From: Nitrospirillum amazonense
GTDB taxonomy: Bacteria; Pseudomonadota; Alphaproteobacteria; Azospirillales; Azospirillaceae
Assembly: GCF_007828035.1 (NCBI RefSeq)
Contig: NZ_VITV01000002.1
Location: 737,591-801,590 of the forward strand
DNA: 64,000 nt
Direction: 5' to 3'
The notes beneath the pieces are model-generated. The model was not told the origin of the DNA. It ran no database searches and was given only the letters and a program-made list of their open reading frames with translations. The position numbers and the translations under genes were made by a program. Every line of letters begins with the position of its first letter. Within the stretch, counting starts at the first letter, position 1. Positions 1-8,998 of the stretch are shown here, piece after piece.

Positions 1-754
1 TGCCCCCTATGGTCAGGGCGCCGCCCAGGGTGACGCCGCTGGCGCTGGCCCGCGCTTCCAACCCACCCGTGCCGGGGGCCCAGCGCAGGTCCAGCCCATC
101 CGGCCCCGCCAGGGCCGGCGCGGCGGCGGCGTCCACATCGATGACCAGCAGGTTGACCTTGGCCACCGGGTCCAAGGTCACCAGTGGCAAGGTATAGGGC
201 TGGTCCGTGCCGATGGGGGTGGCGAACTCAACCCGCACGATGCGGCCCCGGTTGGGGAAGATGGGAAAGACATGGGTGCGGAAGGCGTTGTCGCGCGTCA
301 CCTCTGCCAAGCCGGGATCGACGCCGCGCCGCACCTGCTTCTGATAGGCCAGCGTGGCGGCGCGCTTGGCCACCAGCACGCCGTCGGCCATCTGGCCGTT
401 CACGTCCAGCGCATAACCGGTGACGATGGAGCCCGCCGGCAGGTCCAGGGTGAAATCGCCCTCCACGGCCGCTGCGGTGGGGTTGGCGAAGGTGGCCGAC
501 AGCGTGGTGTGCGCCACCCCGCCGATGATCTTCACCGTGATGTCCAGGTTGCCGATGGTCAGCGCATGGGTGGGCTGGGCGCCCCCGGGCGCCATATAAT
601 TGCGGGCGACCAATTCGGGACTATAGGTCCGGGCCGGTGCTGGTGCTGCCCCACCCGTGCGCGCCCAGAACAGCAGCCCCAGGAAGACCGCCAGCGTCAG
701 CAGCACCCAGACCGCACGACCCATGCCCCAGCGCCCGATCAGCCTGTCGCGCAT
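1..754 (-). CDS. Membrane-anchored VIT-domain protein (partial, C-terminus off left edge)
   Basis: Only the first 251 residues lie in the window; the frame is open to base 1. A short basic N-terminus is followed by one hydrophobic segment (about residues 14-30), then a proline/alanine linker. A VIT (vault/inter-alpha-trypsin) domain spans about residues 62-185, with the diagnostic stretch around 126-177 (VAKRAATLAYQKQ, then GVDPGLAE and FRTHVFPIFP). Such proteins usually carry a von Willebrand A domain after the VIT domain; that part would lie outside the window, so the VWA is inferred. The start at 754 has a GGGGGA four bases upstream; an in-frame ATG at 766 is the alternative. It is separated from the purine operon by an operon-end hairpin, so it probably has its own promoter. 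Substrate and partner are unknown. Confidence 0.75.
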   Translation of the reverse strand, partial: MRDRLIGRWGMGRAVWVLLTLAVFLGLLFWARTGGAAPAPARTYSPELVARNYMAPGGAQPTHALTIGNLDITVKIIGGVAHTTLSATFANPTAAAVEGDFTLDLPAGSIVTGYALDVNGQMADGVLVAKRAATLAYQKQVRRGVDPGLAEVTRDNAFRTHVFPIFPNRGRIVRVEFATPIGTDQPYTLPLVTLDPVAKVNLLVIDVDAAAAPALAGPDGLDLRWAPGTGGLEARASASGVTLGGALTIGG

Positions 755-908
755 TCCATCCCCCATTTATGCAATACTGTAACGGTCCCGCGCCCCACCG
801 CGCAAGGCCGCCACCCCGGGACTTGGCACCCGGAATCGTGGAACAGGATTGCCAGGATCATGCACGCCGGAATGTGGCGGACATAAGGCCCCTTTCGCCC
901 CTTCGTTG

Positions 909-931
909 AAAAAGCGCCAGCCCTCTGCGCT
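909..931 (-). terminator. Likely intrinsic terminator of the purine operon
   Basis: On the minus strand AGCGC, a nine-base loop and GCGCT are followed directly by TTTTT (bases 913-909). The 5' arm overlaps the TAG stop of the MmgE/PrpD gene. The stem is only 5 bp, so strength is uncertain, but position and T-run fit a rho-independent terminator. Confidence 0.5.
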
Positions 932-2249
932 ACCCTACACGCAGTGCCAGGCGGCACAGCGCCCGCACGTCCGTCACGGCCTCGATGCCGGCCACCTGGT
1001 CGGCCAAGCGGTGCGCCTGCCCGTCCGGCAGCGTGCCCGCCAGATGCAGGAACTTGGCGCGCAGGCGGTCGTCATCGGCGCCGATCAGGCTGGTGTCGCA
1101 GCGCGCCTCGCGGCGCGATCCGTCAGCCAACGTGACCTCCACCGCCGTCAGGTCGGCCGGCCAGTCCCGGGGCCCGAACGCCACCGTCACCCGGTCCCGC
1201 AGGGCGACCAGACCCGGCCGGGCCGTCACGGCATCGGTGAACAGCCCGGGCCTGCCGGTATCCGCGCCCGACAGGGCCAGGGCCGCGACGAAACGCAGGC
1301 TGAATTTCGCCTCCGTCCCCGTCGCCGGGGCGGCGATGTTGCACATCCGGTCGGCACCGGCATCCACGGTCAGGCGGACCTGCCGCACATCCGTTGGCTC
1401 CAAACCCTGGGCGCGCAGTGCTGCGATCGCCTCGATGGCGCCATGGGTCCCGAAGCAGGAGGCGTGGTACTTGAAGGAATTGCGGTTCAGCTCATGGCCG
1501 TCCCAAATGATGGGGCCGGCGGGGATGGCGGATTGGGTGGCGGCATAGCCCTGGGGCGCCTCCAGGATGTCGATGCGGCTGGAAATGCCTGCCTCAGCCC
1601 ACAGGGCGGCGCACAGCCCGGCCTCGGCCGCTCGGCCGGCATGGATGGGCTTGGCCATGGTGCCGAATTGCGCCTTCAGCCCCGCCGCCTGCGACGCCGC
1701 CAGGCCGTAGGCGCGGGCGGTCGCCTCCTCATCCAGGCCCAGCAGGTGCGCGCAGGCGGCGGCGGCCCCTAGGGCGCCCAGGGTGCCGGTCATGTGGAAC
1801 CCACGATCATAGGGACCCGCCCCCAGCCAGCACCCGATCATGCCCGCCGCCTCATATCCGGCGACGAAGGCCGCCATCACCGCCCCACCCCCCAACCCAC
1901 GCTCCTCCGCCAGCGCCAGCAGCGGCGGCAGGATGACGGTGGTGGGGTGGACATGCATGGCCAGCGAGACGTCGTCATAGTCCAGCGCATGGCCCGCCAC
2001 GGCGTTGAGGAAGGCCGCCTGGCGGACGCTCACGCTTTGGCCTCGGCCACCCATGACGGTAGCTGTCGCCCGCCCGCCTTCGGCCAGGGCTAGGGCCCGC
2101 AACGTGCGGGAGACAGGTTCGTCCGCCCCCGCGATCGCCAGCCCGAACCAGTCCAGGATGCAGCGGCGCGCCATCGCCGCCGTCGCGGGCGGCACCGACG
2201 CGGCGGCGTCCCGGCTGAGGCGGATGACCTGCCGCGTCGCGCCGGTCAT
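930..2249 (-). CDS. MmgE/PrpD family protein
   Basis: 439 residues, the usual length for the MmgE/PrpD family (2-methylcitrate dehydratase, cis-aconitate decarboxylase and relatives). Visible family marks are GHALDYDDV near residues 86-94 with a following H-x-H-P, and a K-Y-H-x-S-C-F-G-T-H stretch in the middle of the protein. The ATG at 2249 overlaps the TGA of the adenosine deaminase gene (ATGA), so translation is coupled. No signal peptide, so cytoplasmic. The family acts on small polycarboxylates by elimination or isomerisation, which is not an obvious step in purine salvage. Its substrate cannot be told from sequence, and its place as last gene of a nucleoside operon is the odd feature. 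No propionate genes (prpB, prpC) are nearby. Confidence 0.85.
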   Translation of the reverse strand: MTGATRQVIRLSRDAAASVPPATAAMARRCILDWFGLAIAGADEPVSRTLRALALAEGGRATATVMGGRGQSVSVRQAAFLNAVAGHALDYDDVSLAMHVHPTTVILPPLLALAEERGLGGGAVMAAFVAGYEAAGMIGCWLGAGPYDRGFHMTGTLGALGAAAACAHLLGLDEEATARAYGLAASQAAGLKAQFGTMAKPIHAGRAAEAGLCAALWAEAGISSRIDILEAPQGYAATQSAIPAGPIIWDGHELNRNSFKYHASCFGTHGAIEAIAALRAQGLEPTDVRQVRLTVDAGADRMCNIAAPATGTEAKFSLRFVAALALSGADTGRPGLFTDAVTARPGLVALRDRVTVAFGPRDWPADLTAVEVTLADGSRREARCDTSLIGADDDRLRAKFLHLAGTLPDGQAHRLADQVAGIEAVTDVRALCRLALRVG

Positions 2250-3370
2250 AGGGCCGAAGGTTCCCAATCCAGCCCCGCCGCCAGGGTGTCGAACAGGGCC
2301 GGCCACTGGGCGTGCCAGGCGGACCGCTGCGCGGCATCGGCCCAGCTGCCGGCGATGCCGGCGGTCATCATGCCGCGCAGGTCCGGGATGCCGAAACCCA
2401 GGTGGCTGTACATCAGCTCCCACGCCCCCGCCGGGCTCACCCGGTGCAGGGTCGGGTCGTCGGTGTTGGGGTGGATGGCCAGGCCGGCGGCGGCCATGCG
2501 GCGGATGGGATGCTCTGCCGCCCACCGCTCCGGCGGCAGGGTACGCAGGTAATATGAGTTGGTCGGCACCACCGTGAAGACCATGCGGCGGTCGGCGTAC
2601 CGCCGCATCAGGTCGGGGTTGTCGACGATGCTGTAGCCGTGGTCCACCCGGTCCACGCCCAGGCGGTCGACCACGGTTTCCACGTTGTGCCAGGGCGTGC
2701 CGAACTCCCCCGCGTGGGCGGTGAGGCGCAGGCCCTGGCGGCGGGCCAGGACATAGGCTTCGGCGAACAGCTCGGGCGGCCGGTCCGTCTCACGATAATC
2801 GATGCCGATGCCGGGCACCAGCGGATGGCGGGCGGCGGCCATCAGTTCCACCATCTCCAGCGCCGCGGCCGGGTCGGCCTCACGGTCGATGGATGGGATC
2901 AGCAGGCCACTGATGCCGTGGTCGGCCGCCGCCTCGGCAATACCAGCGACCAGGGCCGCCTGCACCTCATGATAGGCCAGGCCGGTGTCGCGCAGGGTGG
3001 CGGTGGGGTTCCAGAAGAACTCGGCATGGCGCACATTCTCCGCCGCTGCATCCTCAAGGTACTCGTAGGCGATGCGGCGGAAGTCGTCCGGCTCCAGCAA
3101 CAGGTGGCGTTCCAGGGCGCGCAGCACGTGCAGGACGCCCACCGGCTTGGCCCCGCGCCGGTAGAAGGCCTCAATCTCCGCCCCGTTCATGGGCGCGCCG
3201 TGCTTGGCGGCCAGGTCGGCGAAGGTTTGGGACCGCACCGCCCCCAACAGGTGGCAATGCAGCTCCACCTTGGGCATGGCGCGGAAGAAGGCACGCTGCG
3301 CCTCAGTGACCGTGCGGCCGGTCCGCGCCGGCGGCACGGTGGCAAGCGTGTCGGTGATGGGAATGGTCAT
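2246..3370 (-). CDS. add: Adenosine deaminase family protein
   Basis: 374 residues, amidohydrolase superfamily, purine deaminase branch. Motifs in order: KVELHCHLLGAV at about 34-45 (metal-binding HxH), HAGE near residue 220 (metal/catalytic His-Glu), VDHGYSI shortly after, and NTDDP near 305 (catalytic Asp pair). Predicted reaction: zinc-dependent deamination of adenosine, or possibly adenine or a modified purine, to the 6-oxo product. The ATG at 3370 was chosen because it begins a normal family N-terminus. A TTG at 3403 overlapping the permease stop (TTGA) would add 11 residues and is possible. It lies between the NCS2 permease and the MmgE/PrpD gene in one operon, which supports intracellular processing of an imported purine. 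Confidence 0.85.
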   Translation of the reverse strand: MTIPITDTLATVPPARTGRTVTEAQRAFFRAMPKVELHCHLLGAVRSQTFADLAAKHGAPMNGAEIEAFYRRGAKPVGVLHVLRALERHLLLEPDDFRRIAYEYLEDAAAENVRHAEFFWNPTATLRDTGLAYHEVQAALVAGIAEAAADHGISGLLIPSIDREADPAAALEMVELMAAARHPLVPGIGIDYRETDRPPELFAEAYVLARRQGLRLTAHAGEFGTPWHNVETVVDRLGVDRVDHGYSIVDNPDLMRRYADRRMVFTVVPTNSYYLRTLPPERWAAEHPIRRMAAAGLAIHPNTDDPTLHRVSPAGAWELMYSHLGFGIPDLRGMMTAGIAGSWADAAQRSAWHAQWPALFDTLAAGLDWEPSAL

Positions 3371-3399
3371 GAAAGGCCCATGATAAGCGCTGCGGCGGC

Positions 3400-4731
3400 T
3401 CAATGCCGGGTCGCGGCGACATAGAAGTAGTAGCCGAGCGGAACGGACAGGATCAGCAGCCCGACGGGCACGCGGGCCACCCGCCCGGCAAGGATCTGCA
3501 CCAGGACGTAGGCCAGGATGCCGGCGGCGATGCCGGTGCCGAAATTGTTGGCGACCAGGGTGACCAGCACCATGACCAGGGCCGGCAGCAGGTCGGCGGT
3601 CTCATCGGCCACCAGGTGGCGGATGGTGCCGAACATGGACAGGCCGGTCAGGATCAGGGCCGGCGCCGTCGCCTGCCGGGGCACCGCCATCACAAGGGGC
3701 GTGATCAGCAGGGTGGCGAGGAAGCACAGCGCCGCCCAGGCGGAGGTCAGACCGCTGCGGCCCCCCGCCTCCACCCCGGCGGCGGATTCGACCAGGGCCG
3801 TGCCCGACGGGATGCCGATCAGCGGCCCCAGGGTCGCCATCACGGAATCGACCAGGAAGGGTCGCTCGATGCCCGGCAGGTTGCCATGCTCATCGGTCAG
3901 CGACGCCTTGGCGCCCACGGCCAACGTGGTGCCCAGGGTGGAAAAGAATTCCCCCGCGAAAAAGGCGAACAGATAGGGCAAGGCCGTCAGCGAAAAGGCG
4001 CTGGCGATATCGACCTGGAACAAGATCGGCTGGAAGGACCGGGGCAAGGCCACGAGGGAGGACGGCAGCACCGTCAGCCCCAGCGGGATGCCCGCCAGCG
4101 TCGCCGCCACGATGCCCGCCAGCATGGCGCCCGGCAGCCGGCGTGCCTGCAGGGCCACGGCGACGCCCAGGCCGGTCAGGGTCACGATGGGCCCCGGCTG
4201 GCTGAAATCCCCCAGCGACAGCGAAATGCTCTTGGCGTTCAGCGCCACCATGCCGGCGTCGCGGCAGCCCAGCAGGGCGATGAACAGGCCCAGCGACGCC
4301 CCCAAGCCCAGCTTGATGGGGGCCGGCACCAGCCGCATCACCAGGGTGCGCGCACCCGTCAGGGTCATCACCAGGAACAGGACACCCGACAGCAGGGCGA
4401 TGCCCAGGCCCGCCGGCCAGGGAATGTGCTCGGTCTGCGCCAGGGTAATGCCCAGGATGGCCGACCCGCCCAGGCCCGGCCCGACGATGAAGGGCAGGTT
4501 CCCGTACAGGCCCATGAACAGGCTGCCCACGGCCATGACGACGATGGCGGCGGTGGTGGCGGCCCCGCGATCCATGCCGCCACTGGACAGCAGCGACGGG
4601 ATCACCACGATCAGGTAGGCCGCCGCCATGAAGGCGGTGAGGCCAGCCACGCCCTCGCGCCCCACGCTGGTGCCGCGCGCCGCGAGGTGGAAGCGGCGAT
4701 CGAGCAGCGCCTTCATCGCCGGGGTCCTCAT
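3400..4731 (-). CDS. NCS2-family purine permease (AzgA-like)
   Basis: 443 residues with about a dozen hydrophobic segments, as expected for the NCS2/AzgA guanine-hypoxanthine-adenine permeases. The N-terminus (VGREGVAGLTAFMAAAYLIV) is typical of AzgA-type proteins, and mid-protein GVEAGGRSGLTS matches the conserved substrate/proton region. Predicted role: proton-coupled import of a nucleobase across the inner membrane. The ATG at 4731 overlaps the TGA of the nucleoside hydrolase gene (ATGA). In context it would take up the base freed in the periplasm by the exported hydrolase. Substrate identity within purines is not resolvable. Confidence 0.88.
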   Translation of the reverse strand: MRTPAMKALLDRRFHLAARGTSVGREGVAGLTAFMAAAYLIVVIPSLLSSGGMDRGAATTAAIVVMAVGSLFMGLYGNLPFIVGPGLGGSAILGITLAQTEHIPWPAGLGIALLSGVLFLVMTLTGARTLVMRLVPAPIKLGLGASLGLFIALLGCRDAGMVALNAKSISLSLGDFSQPGPIVTLTGLGVAVALQARRLPGAMLAGIVAATLAGIPLGLTVLPSSLVALPRSFQPILFQVDIASAFSLTALPYLFAFFAGEFFSTLGTTLAVGAKASLTDEHGNLPGIERPFLVDSVMATLGPLIGIPSGTALVESAAGVEAGGRSGLTSAWAALCFLATLLITPLVMAVPRQATAPALILTGLSMFGTIRHLVADETADLLPALVMVLVTLVANNFGTGIAAGILAYVLVQILAGRVARVPVGLLILSVPLGYYFYVAATRH

Positions 4732-5801
4732 TGCCTGGCCTGGGCGGTGAATGCGGACAGGAAACGCGCGGTGTCCACCTTCTGCACGATGTGCACCGTC
4801 TGCTCGCCCTGGTGCGGGGCAAATTCGTCCTTCCAGATCTGCGCGGTGCCATAGGCCGGCCCCGGCAGCAGGTCGACGTCCATGCGGGCCACCAGCTCCT
4901 CCGTGACCAGGGAGCGGTCGATGGCGACGGCGGCGGTCAGCTCATCCCACAGCGGCTGGCCGACCTTGGCGTAGTCATGGAAATAGCGGGCCAGCGGCGT
5001 GCCGGCGGATACCACCTGCCCCACCAGCTCCGGCGTCACCTTCACACTGCCGGTGACGTTGCCCATGACGGTGATCTTCTTCCACGGCGCAGTCAGCACG
5101 ATGTGCGCCGCCTCGGGATCGAACAGGAAATTGAAGTCGGTGGCGTAGTCGGTGTTGCCGGTGACCCGGGCCACCGCCAAATCCAGCCCACCACCCTCGA
5201 TCACGATCTCCTTGGCCAGCGCCGGCAGGTCGGGCGCCAGGCGCAGCGCCAGGGCGATATTGGTCAGCGGTCCGGCCGTGATCACCATCACCTCGCCCGG
5301 GTGGGCCCGCACCTGGCTGATCAGCAGGTGCGCCGCGTCTTCCGGCACCGCCGCGACCTGGGGTTCGCCCTCGGGCAGGGGTGGCACCAGCGCCGGGTCG
5401 TCGGGATGATAGCTCCGGTCCGGGCGCGGCGCGTTCCACGCCCCCTTCCACGGGATGGCGCCGTAGCGCTGTTCCCACGCCCGCATCTCGCCCTGGGTGC
5501 GCAGCAGGGGCATCTCCGCCCCCTTGGCCACCGGAACGTCCGGCCGGCCGGCGATCTCCAGGAAACGCAGCAGGTGCCGCGTCTCCTCCTGCAGCCAGGC
5601 ATCGCCGGTGACGACGCCCACCCCCAACAGCTCGACCTTGGGGTCCCGCAGCAGCGGGATCATTGCCTGGATGTTGCTCTGGCCAGGCCCCAGGAAATCA
5701 TTGTCGAAATAGATCAGGGTCTTGTCGGACGCGGCGGCCGGAACCGTAGCACCCAGGGAGAGCACCAGCGCGGCGGCGCGCGCGGCATGAACGAGCTTCA
5801 T
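4728..5801 (-). CDS. Exported inosine-uridine-type nucleoside hydrolase, divergent active site
   Basis: 357 residues. A signal peptide (about residues 1-24, ending VPAAAS) indicates periplasmic location, unlike the cytosolic E. coli RihA/B/C. Family marks: the N-terminal strand with DND, VELLGVGVVTGD, a mid-protein GNTDYATDFNFLFDPEAA region and a C-terminal ELTAAVAID (position of the C-terminal metal Asp). The usual DxDxGxDD calcium/catalytic loop is instead DNDFLGPGQSN: the first two Asp are kept, the terminal Asp pair is replaced and the loop is longer. It may belong to a divergent subfamily with another metal arrangement or substrate. The start at 5801 has GGGG eight bases upstream; ATG 5813 (TGATG overlap with the receptor stop) is the alternative. 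Likely frees purine bases for the downstream permease. Confidence 0.83.
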   Translation of the reverse strand: MKLVHAARAAALVLSLGATVPAAASDKTLIYFDNDFLGPGQSNIQAMIPLLRDPKVELLGVGVVTGDAWLQEETRHLLRFLEIAGRPDVPVAKGAEMPLLRTQGEMRAWEQRYGAIPWKGAWNAPRPDRSYHPDDPALVPPLPEGEPQVAAVPEDAAHLLISQVRAHPGEVMVITAGPLTNIALALRLAPDLPALAKEIVIEGGGLDLAVARVTGNTDYATDFNFLFDPEAAHIVLTAPWKKITVMGNVTGSVKVTPELVGQVVSAGTPLARYFHDYAKVGQPLWDELTAAVAIDRSLVTEELVARMDVDLLPGPAYGTAQIWKDEFAPHQGEQTVHIVQKVDTARFLSAFTAQARQ

Positions 5802-5812
5802 CGATGACCCCA

Positions 5813-8752
5813 TCAGAACCGCGCGCTGACGTTGGTGAAGACATAGCGCCCCAGGGCATCGTAGATGCCGCTGTAGAAAGCGCCATTGGAAACCTGGCCG
5901 CCGGTGCTGGCGGTTACAGGCGGGTCCTTGTCGAACACGTTGTTGACGCCCATCCGCAGGCTGATGTCGTCGGTCAGGGCCAGCGACACGCCCAAGTCCA
6001 GGTAGCTGACGCTGGGCAGCGTGGCGTCATAGGGCTGGTAGGCGCCAGCCAGGTAGACGGCGCTGCTGGACTTGTCGTTACGGGTGCCGCCGATGTAGCG
6101 CCAGGTGGCCATCAGGTCCAGGCCGTCCGGCAGGGTCCAGTCCACCACCATGCGGTGGCGCCATTTGGGGATGGGCATGCCGCAGGTGACGCCGAAATAG
6201 CCCTCGCAGCGGTAGGACGGCGTGTTGGGCAGCACCTGGATCTCATACTTGTCGGTGAAGGTGCCCGAGAAGTTCAGCCCCACCCGGCCCAGGCCGTTCA
6301 CCCCGATCAGGTCGGCCACGTCGTATTTGGCCGAGAGCGAGAAATCGACGCCCGAAGTGTCGAGGTAGCCGGCGTTGATATAGGTGGTGACGACATAGCC
6401 ACTGGTGACCAGCGAGCCGGTGGTGGGGTTGCGGACCACCAGGTTGCAGAAGGTGCCGGTGGCGATGCACTGGCTGAGTTCGATCGTGGCCGGCACGGTC
6501 GAGATCAGCTTTTTCACATCGATATCGAAATAATCGGCGGTAAGCGTCACGCCCGGCAGGAAGGACGGGGTGATCTGGGTCCCGAACGACACCGTGTTGG
6601 ACTCTTCCGGCTTCAGGCCCGGGTTGCCGCCGATCATGGCGCCGGACTTCTGCCCCGCCGCCGGGGCGATGTTGCCGTACTGGGCAACCGTCACGCCGGA
6701 GGCCTGGCAGGCCGCCAGGCTGGCGGTGGGATGGGCGCCTTCGCAGGGATCGGTCAGGTTGGCGGTGGTGATTTGTTGCGGCCCGTACAGTTCCACCAGG
6801 TTGGGCGCGCGCACCGCGCGCTGGAAGCTGCCCCGGAAACGGATGTCGGTGTCCGGCGCCCACTCACCACCGGCCTTGTAGGCGGTGGTGTCGCCGGCGG
6901 TGCTGTAGTCGGAATAGCGGGCGCCGGCGTTCAGGGACAGGCTGTGGAAGAAGGGCCGGTCCTGAACCAGCGGCGCGGTCACCTCGGCGAACAGCTCCTT
7001 CACATCGAAAGCGCCGGAGATCGGGAACTCACCGCCCGAATTGCCCGCCACGTCCTTGGAGGAATAGTGGCTGTCCGGCGTCAGGCCGATCGACTCCCGG
7101 CGGTATTCCGTGCCGAAGGCCACGCCGAGGGGGCTGTGGGCCAGGGGGCTGGTGAGGGCCGACAGCTGGCCGGTGACGGCGCCGCTGGCCACCACTTCCT
7201 GGGTGAAGCCGGTGCGGTAGAAATCCTGCTGCACATAGCCCAGCGCCTCCGGCGTGATGCCGCCGATGGCGAAGATGTTGATGGGTACGCAGCCGGCAGC
7301 ACCGGTCTTGCACACGATCTGGCCGCTGGAATTGGTCACGGCCTGCAGCGCGTTGGCGAAGTTGGACAGCGAGATGTCGCCAGTCAGCCGCGAGTCATAA
7401 TTGGTGCGGCCGTACTGGGCGTAGACGTCGTACTGCCAGTCGTCACTGATGTCGCCCTTGGCCCCCAGCACGCCGCGGTAGGCGGTGTGGGTGGTGTAGT
7501 CGTGGCGCGAGCCGGCCTGCACGTCGCGTTCCGATACCACCACGTTGGCGGTCTGGGCGGTGCTCAACCCCGCCGTGGTGCAGAAGACGCTGACCTCCTG
7601 CGCCGACAGGTAGGGGTTGTTGCAGTTGACCTTCTCCGCCACGCTGAACACGGCGGTGGGCGACAGTCGGATGTCGGCCTCGTCCCGCATGAACATGAAC
7701 TCGCCATAGACCTGGTGGCCGGGCGCGTATTCATAGTGGCCGAACAGGTCCAGGTTATAGCGCTGGTCCGGCGACTGCAGGTCGTAGGTGGGGCCGTTGT
7801 TGAAGCCGTCCGACGTCTTGTAGGTGCGCAGGGTGTTGCCGGTGGTGCCGTCCAGCGTGTAGGTGCCCCGCGCGGCCCCCGTCTTGGGGTTCAGCGGCTG
7901 GAACTGGGCCGGGTATGTAGCGCTGGACAGCGAGCAGGAATAGCCGCTGGCGCCGGCCGACAAGCCGCAGATGGAGAAGTCGCGGTCCGACGTCCCCACC
8001 CCTTCGGCATGGCGATAGCTGAAGAAGCCCGTGATGTTGCCGCGCCCGCCAGCGAAGTTCTTGCCGGCGGTGATTGAGACGTCGTTCTGCGGCCCATCGA
8101 AGGTGGCCCCGCCGGGATAGGCCTGCTTGGCCGCCGCCGAAACGGCGCGGATGGGATTGTTGTTGGTATGGCTGTAGAAGCCGTTGGTGGTGTCGACCTC
8201 GACGCCGTCGAAGTCCTTCTTGAGGACGAAGTTGACGACGCCGGCCAGGGCGTCCGAGCCGTAGACGGCGGAGGCGCCGCCGGTGACCACATCGATGCGC
8301 TCGATCAGCGCCGCCGGGACGTTGTTGATATCGGGCGCCTGCGCCGCCGTGCGGTCCGGGTCGCCCTGCATCAGGCGGCGGCCGTCGATCAGCACCAGGG
8401 TGCGCTGGTTGCCCAGGTTGCGCAGGTTGATGGTGGCGGTGCCGCTGGCGCCCACCGTGCCGCCGCGGTTGCCGGCGCCCTGGTCGGCGTAGGCCTGCGG
8501 CAGGGTGTTGATCAGGTCCTCGACCCGCGTCACGCCGCGCTGCTGCAACTCCTCGCCGCTGACCGTACTGATGGGGCTGACGCTGGTGGCGTCGGGGCTG
8601 CGGATGCGCGAGCCGGTGACGATGATCTCGGTCAGCGCCGTGTCGCTGGACGCGGTCTGCGCCGTGGCTGTGCCGGCCGCCCCCGCGGCGATGGCGACGA
8701 TGGTCGCGGTGAAACACCCGGCGCGCGCACGCGCCTTCCTGCTGATAGACAT
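5813..8752 (-). CDS. TonB-dependent outer-membrane receptor
   Basis: 979 residues. Signal peptide about 1-32 (ends ATAQ). A TonB box-like ALTEIIVTGSRI precedes the plug domain (about 45-170, with GVTRVEDLINTLPQ, NLRNLGNQRTLVLIDGRR and the GGASAVYGSDALAGVVNF segment). A 22-strand barrel follows and ends in an aromatic-terminated last strand (YVFTNVSARF). First gene of the purine operon, so it probably imports a nucleoside or purine derivative too large or scarce for porins; that is inference from context. The start at 8752 has a strong GGGGGCTCC just upstream. The adjacent divergent LysR gene is the likely regulator. Confidence 0.92.
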   Translation of the reverse strand: MSISRKARARAGCFTATIVAIAAGAAGTATAQTASSDTALTEIIVTGSRIRSPDATSVSPISTVSGEELQQRGVTRVEDLINTLPQAYADQGAGNRGGTVGASGTATINLRNLGNQRTLVLIDGRRLMQGDPDRTAAQAPDINNVPAALIERIDVVTGGASAVYGSDALAGVVNFVLKKDFDGVEVDTTNGFYSHTNNNPIRAVSAAAKQAYPGGATFDGPQNDVSITAGKNFAGGRGNITGFFSYRHAEGVGTSDRDFSICGLSAGASGYSCSLSSATYPAQFQPLNPKTGAARGTYTLDGTTGNTLRTYKTSDGFNNGPTYDLQSPDQRYNLDLFGHYEYAPGHQVYGEFMFMRDEADIRLSPTAVFSVAEKVNCNNPYLSAQEVSVFCTTAGLSTAQTANVVVSERDVQAGSRHDYTTHTAYRGVLGAKGDISDDWQYDVYAQYGRTNYDSRLTGDISLSNFANALQAVTNSSGQIVCKTGAAGCVPINIFAIGGITPEALGYVQQDFYRTGFTQEVVASGAVTGQLSALTSPLAHSPLGVAFGTEYRRESIGLTPDSHYSSKDVAGNSGGEFPISGAFDVKELFAEVTAPLVQDRPFFHSLSLNAGARYSDYSTAGDTTAYKAGGEWAPDTDIRFRGSFQRAVRAPNLVELYGPQQITTANLTDPCEGAHPTASLAACQASGVTVAQYGNIAPAAGQKSGAMIGGNPGLKPEESNTVSFGTQITPSFLPGVTLTADYFDIDVKKLISTVPATIELSQCIATGTFCNLVVRNPTTGSLVTSGYVVTTYINAGYLDTSGVDFSLSAKYDVADLIGVNGLGRVGLNFSGTFTDKYEIQVLPNTPSYRCEGYFGVTCGMPIPKWRHRMVVDWTLPDGLDLMATWRYIGGTRNDKSSSAVYLAGAYQPYDATLPSVSYLDLGVSLALTDDISLRMGVNNVFDKDPPVTASTGGQVSNGAFYSGIYDALGRYVFTNVSARF

Positions 8753-8935
8753 GGAGCCCCCGTCTGATTTTTTCGCGCCCGACACTTGCCCGGTCGGCGG
8801 CTCCTCCCCCGAGGTGGCGCGCGGCTTGCCGCCCGTCGCCCGTCCAGTCCGTGCGGTACCCGGCGGCTGCCCGCCACCTTCCTTGCCCTGTTTGGGCCCG
8901 TCCCGTCTGAACTATGAATGTAGTATGACGCGCGC

Positions 8936-8948
8936 CCCCTCAGAGGGG
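8936..8948. promoter_or_regulatory. Perfect palindrome between TonB receptor and LysR gene
   Basis: CCCCTC-A-GAGGGG is a perfect 6+6 inverted repeat in the 246-base divergent intergenic region (8753-8998), beside an AT-rich tract (8949-8990) that probably holds promoters. It is a candidate operator for the LysR protein or another factor. No clear T-N11-A site was identified. Confidence 0.4.
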
Positions 8949-8998
8949 AAAGTTTTTACATTTATGTTTTTATAACTTTGCCTTATTACAAAACCGCC

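Noticed and set aside
5804-8077. A 757-codon open frame on the plus strand across the TonB receptor gene
   Set aside because: It is the antisense of a clear receptor; composition is Gly/Val/Arg/His repeats from GC-rich third positions, no domain and no ribosome site.
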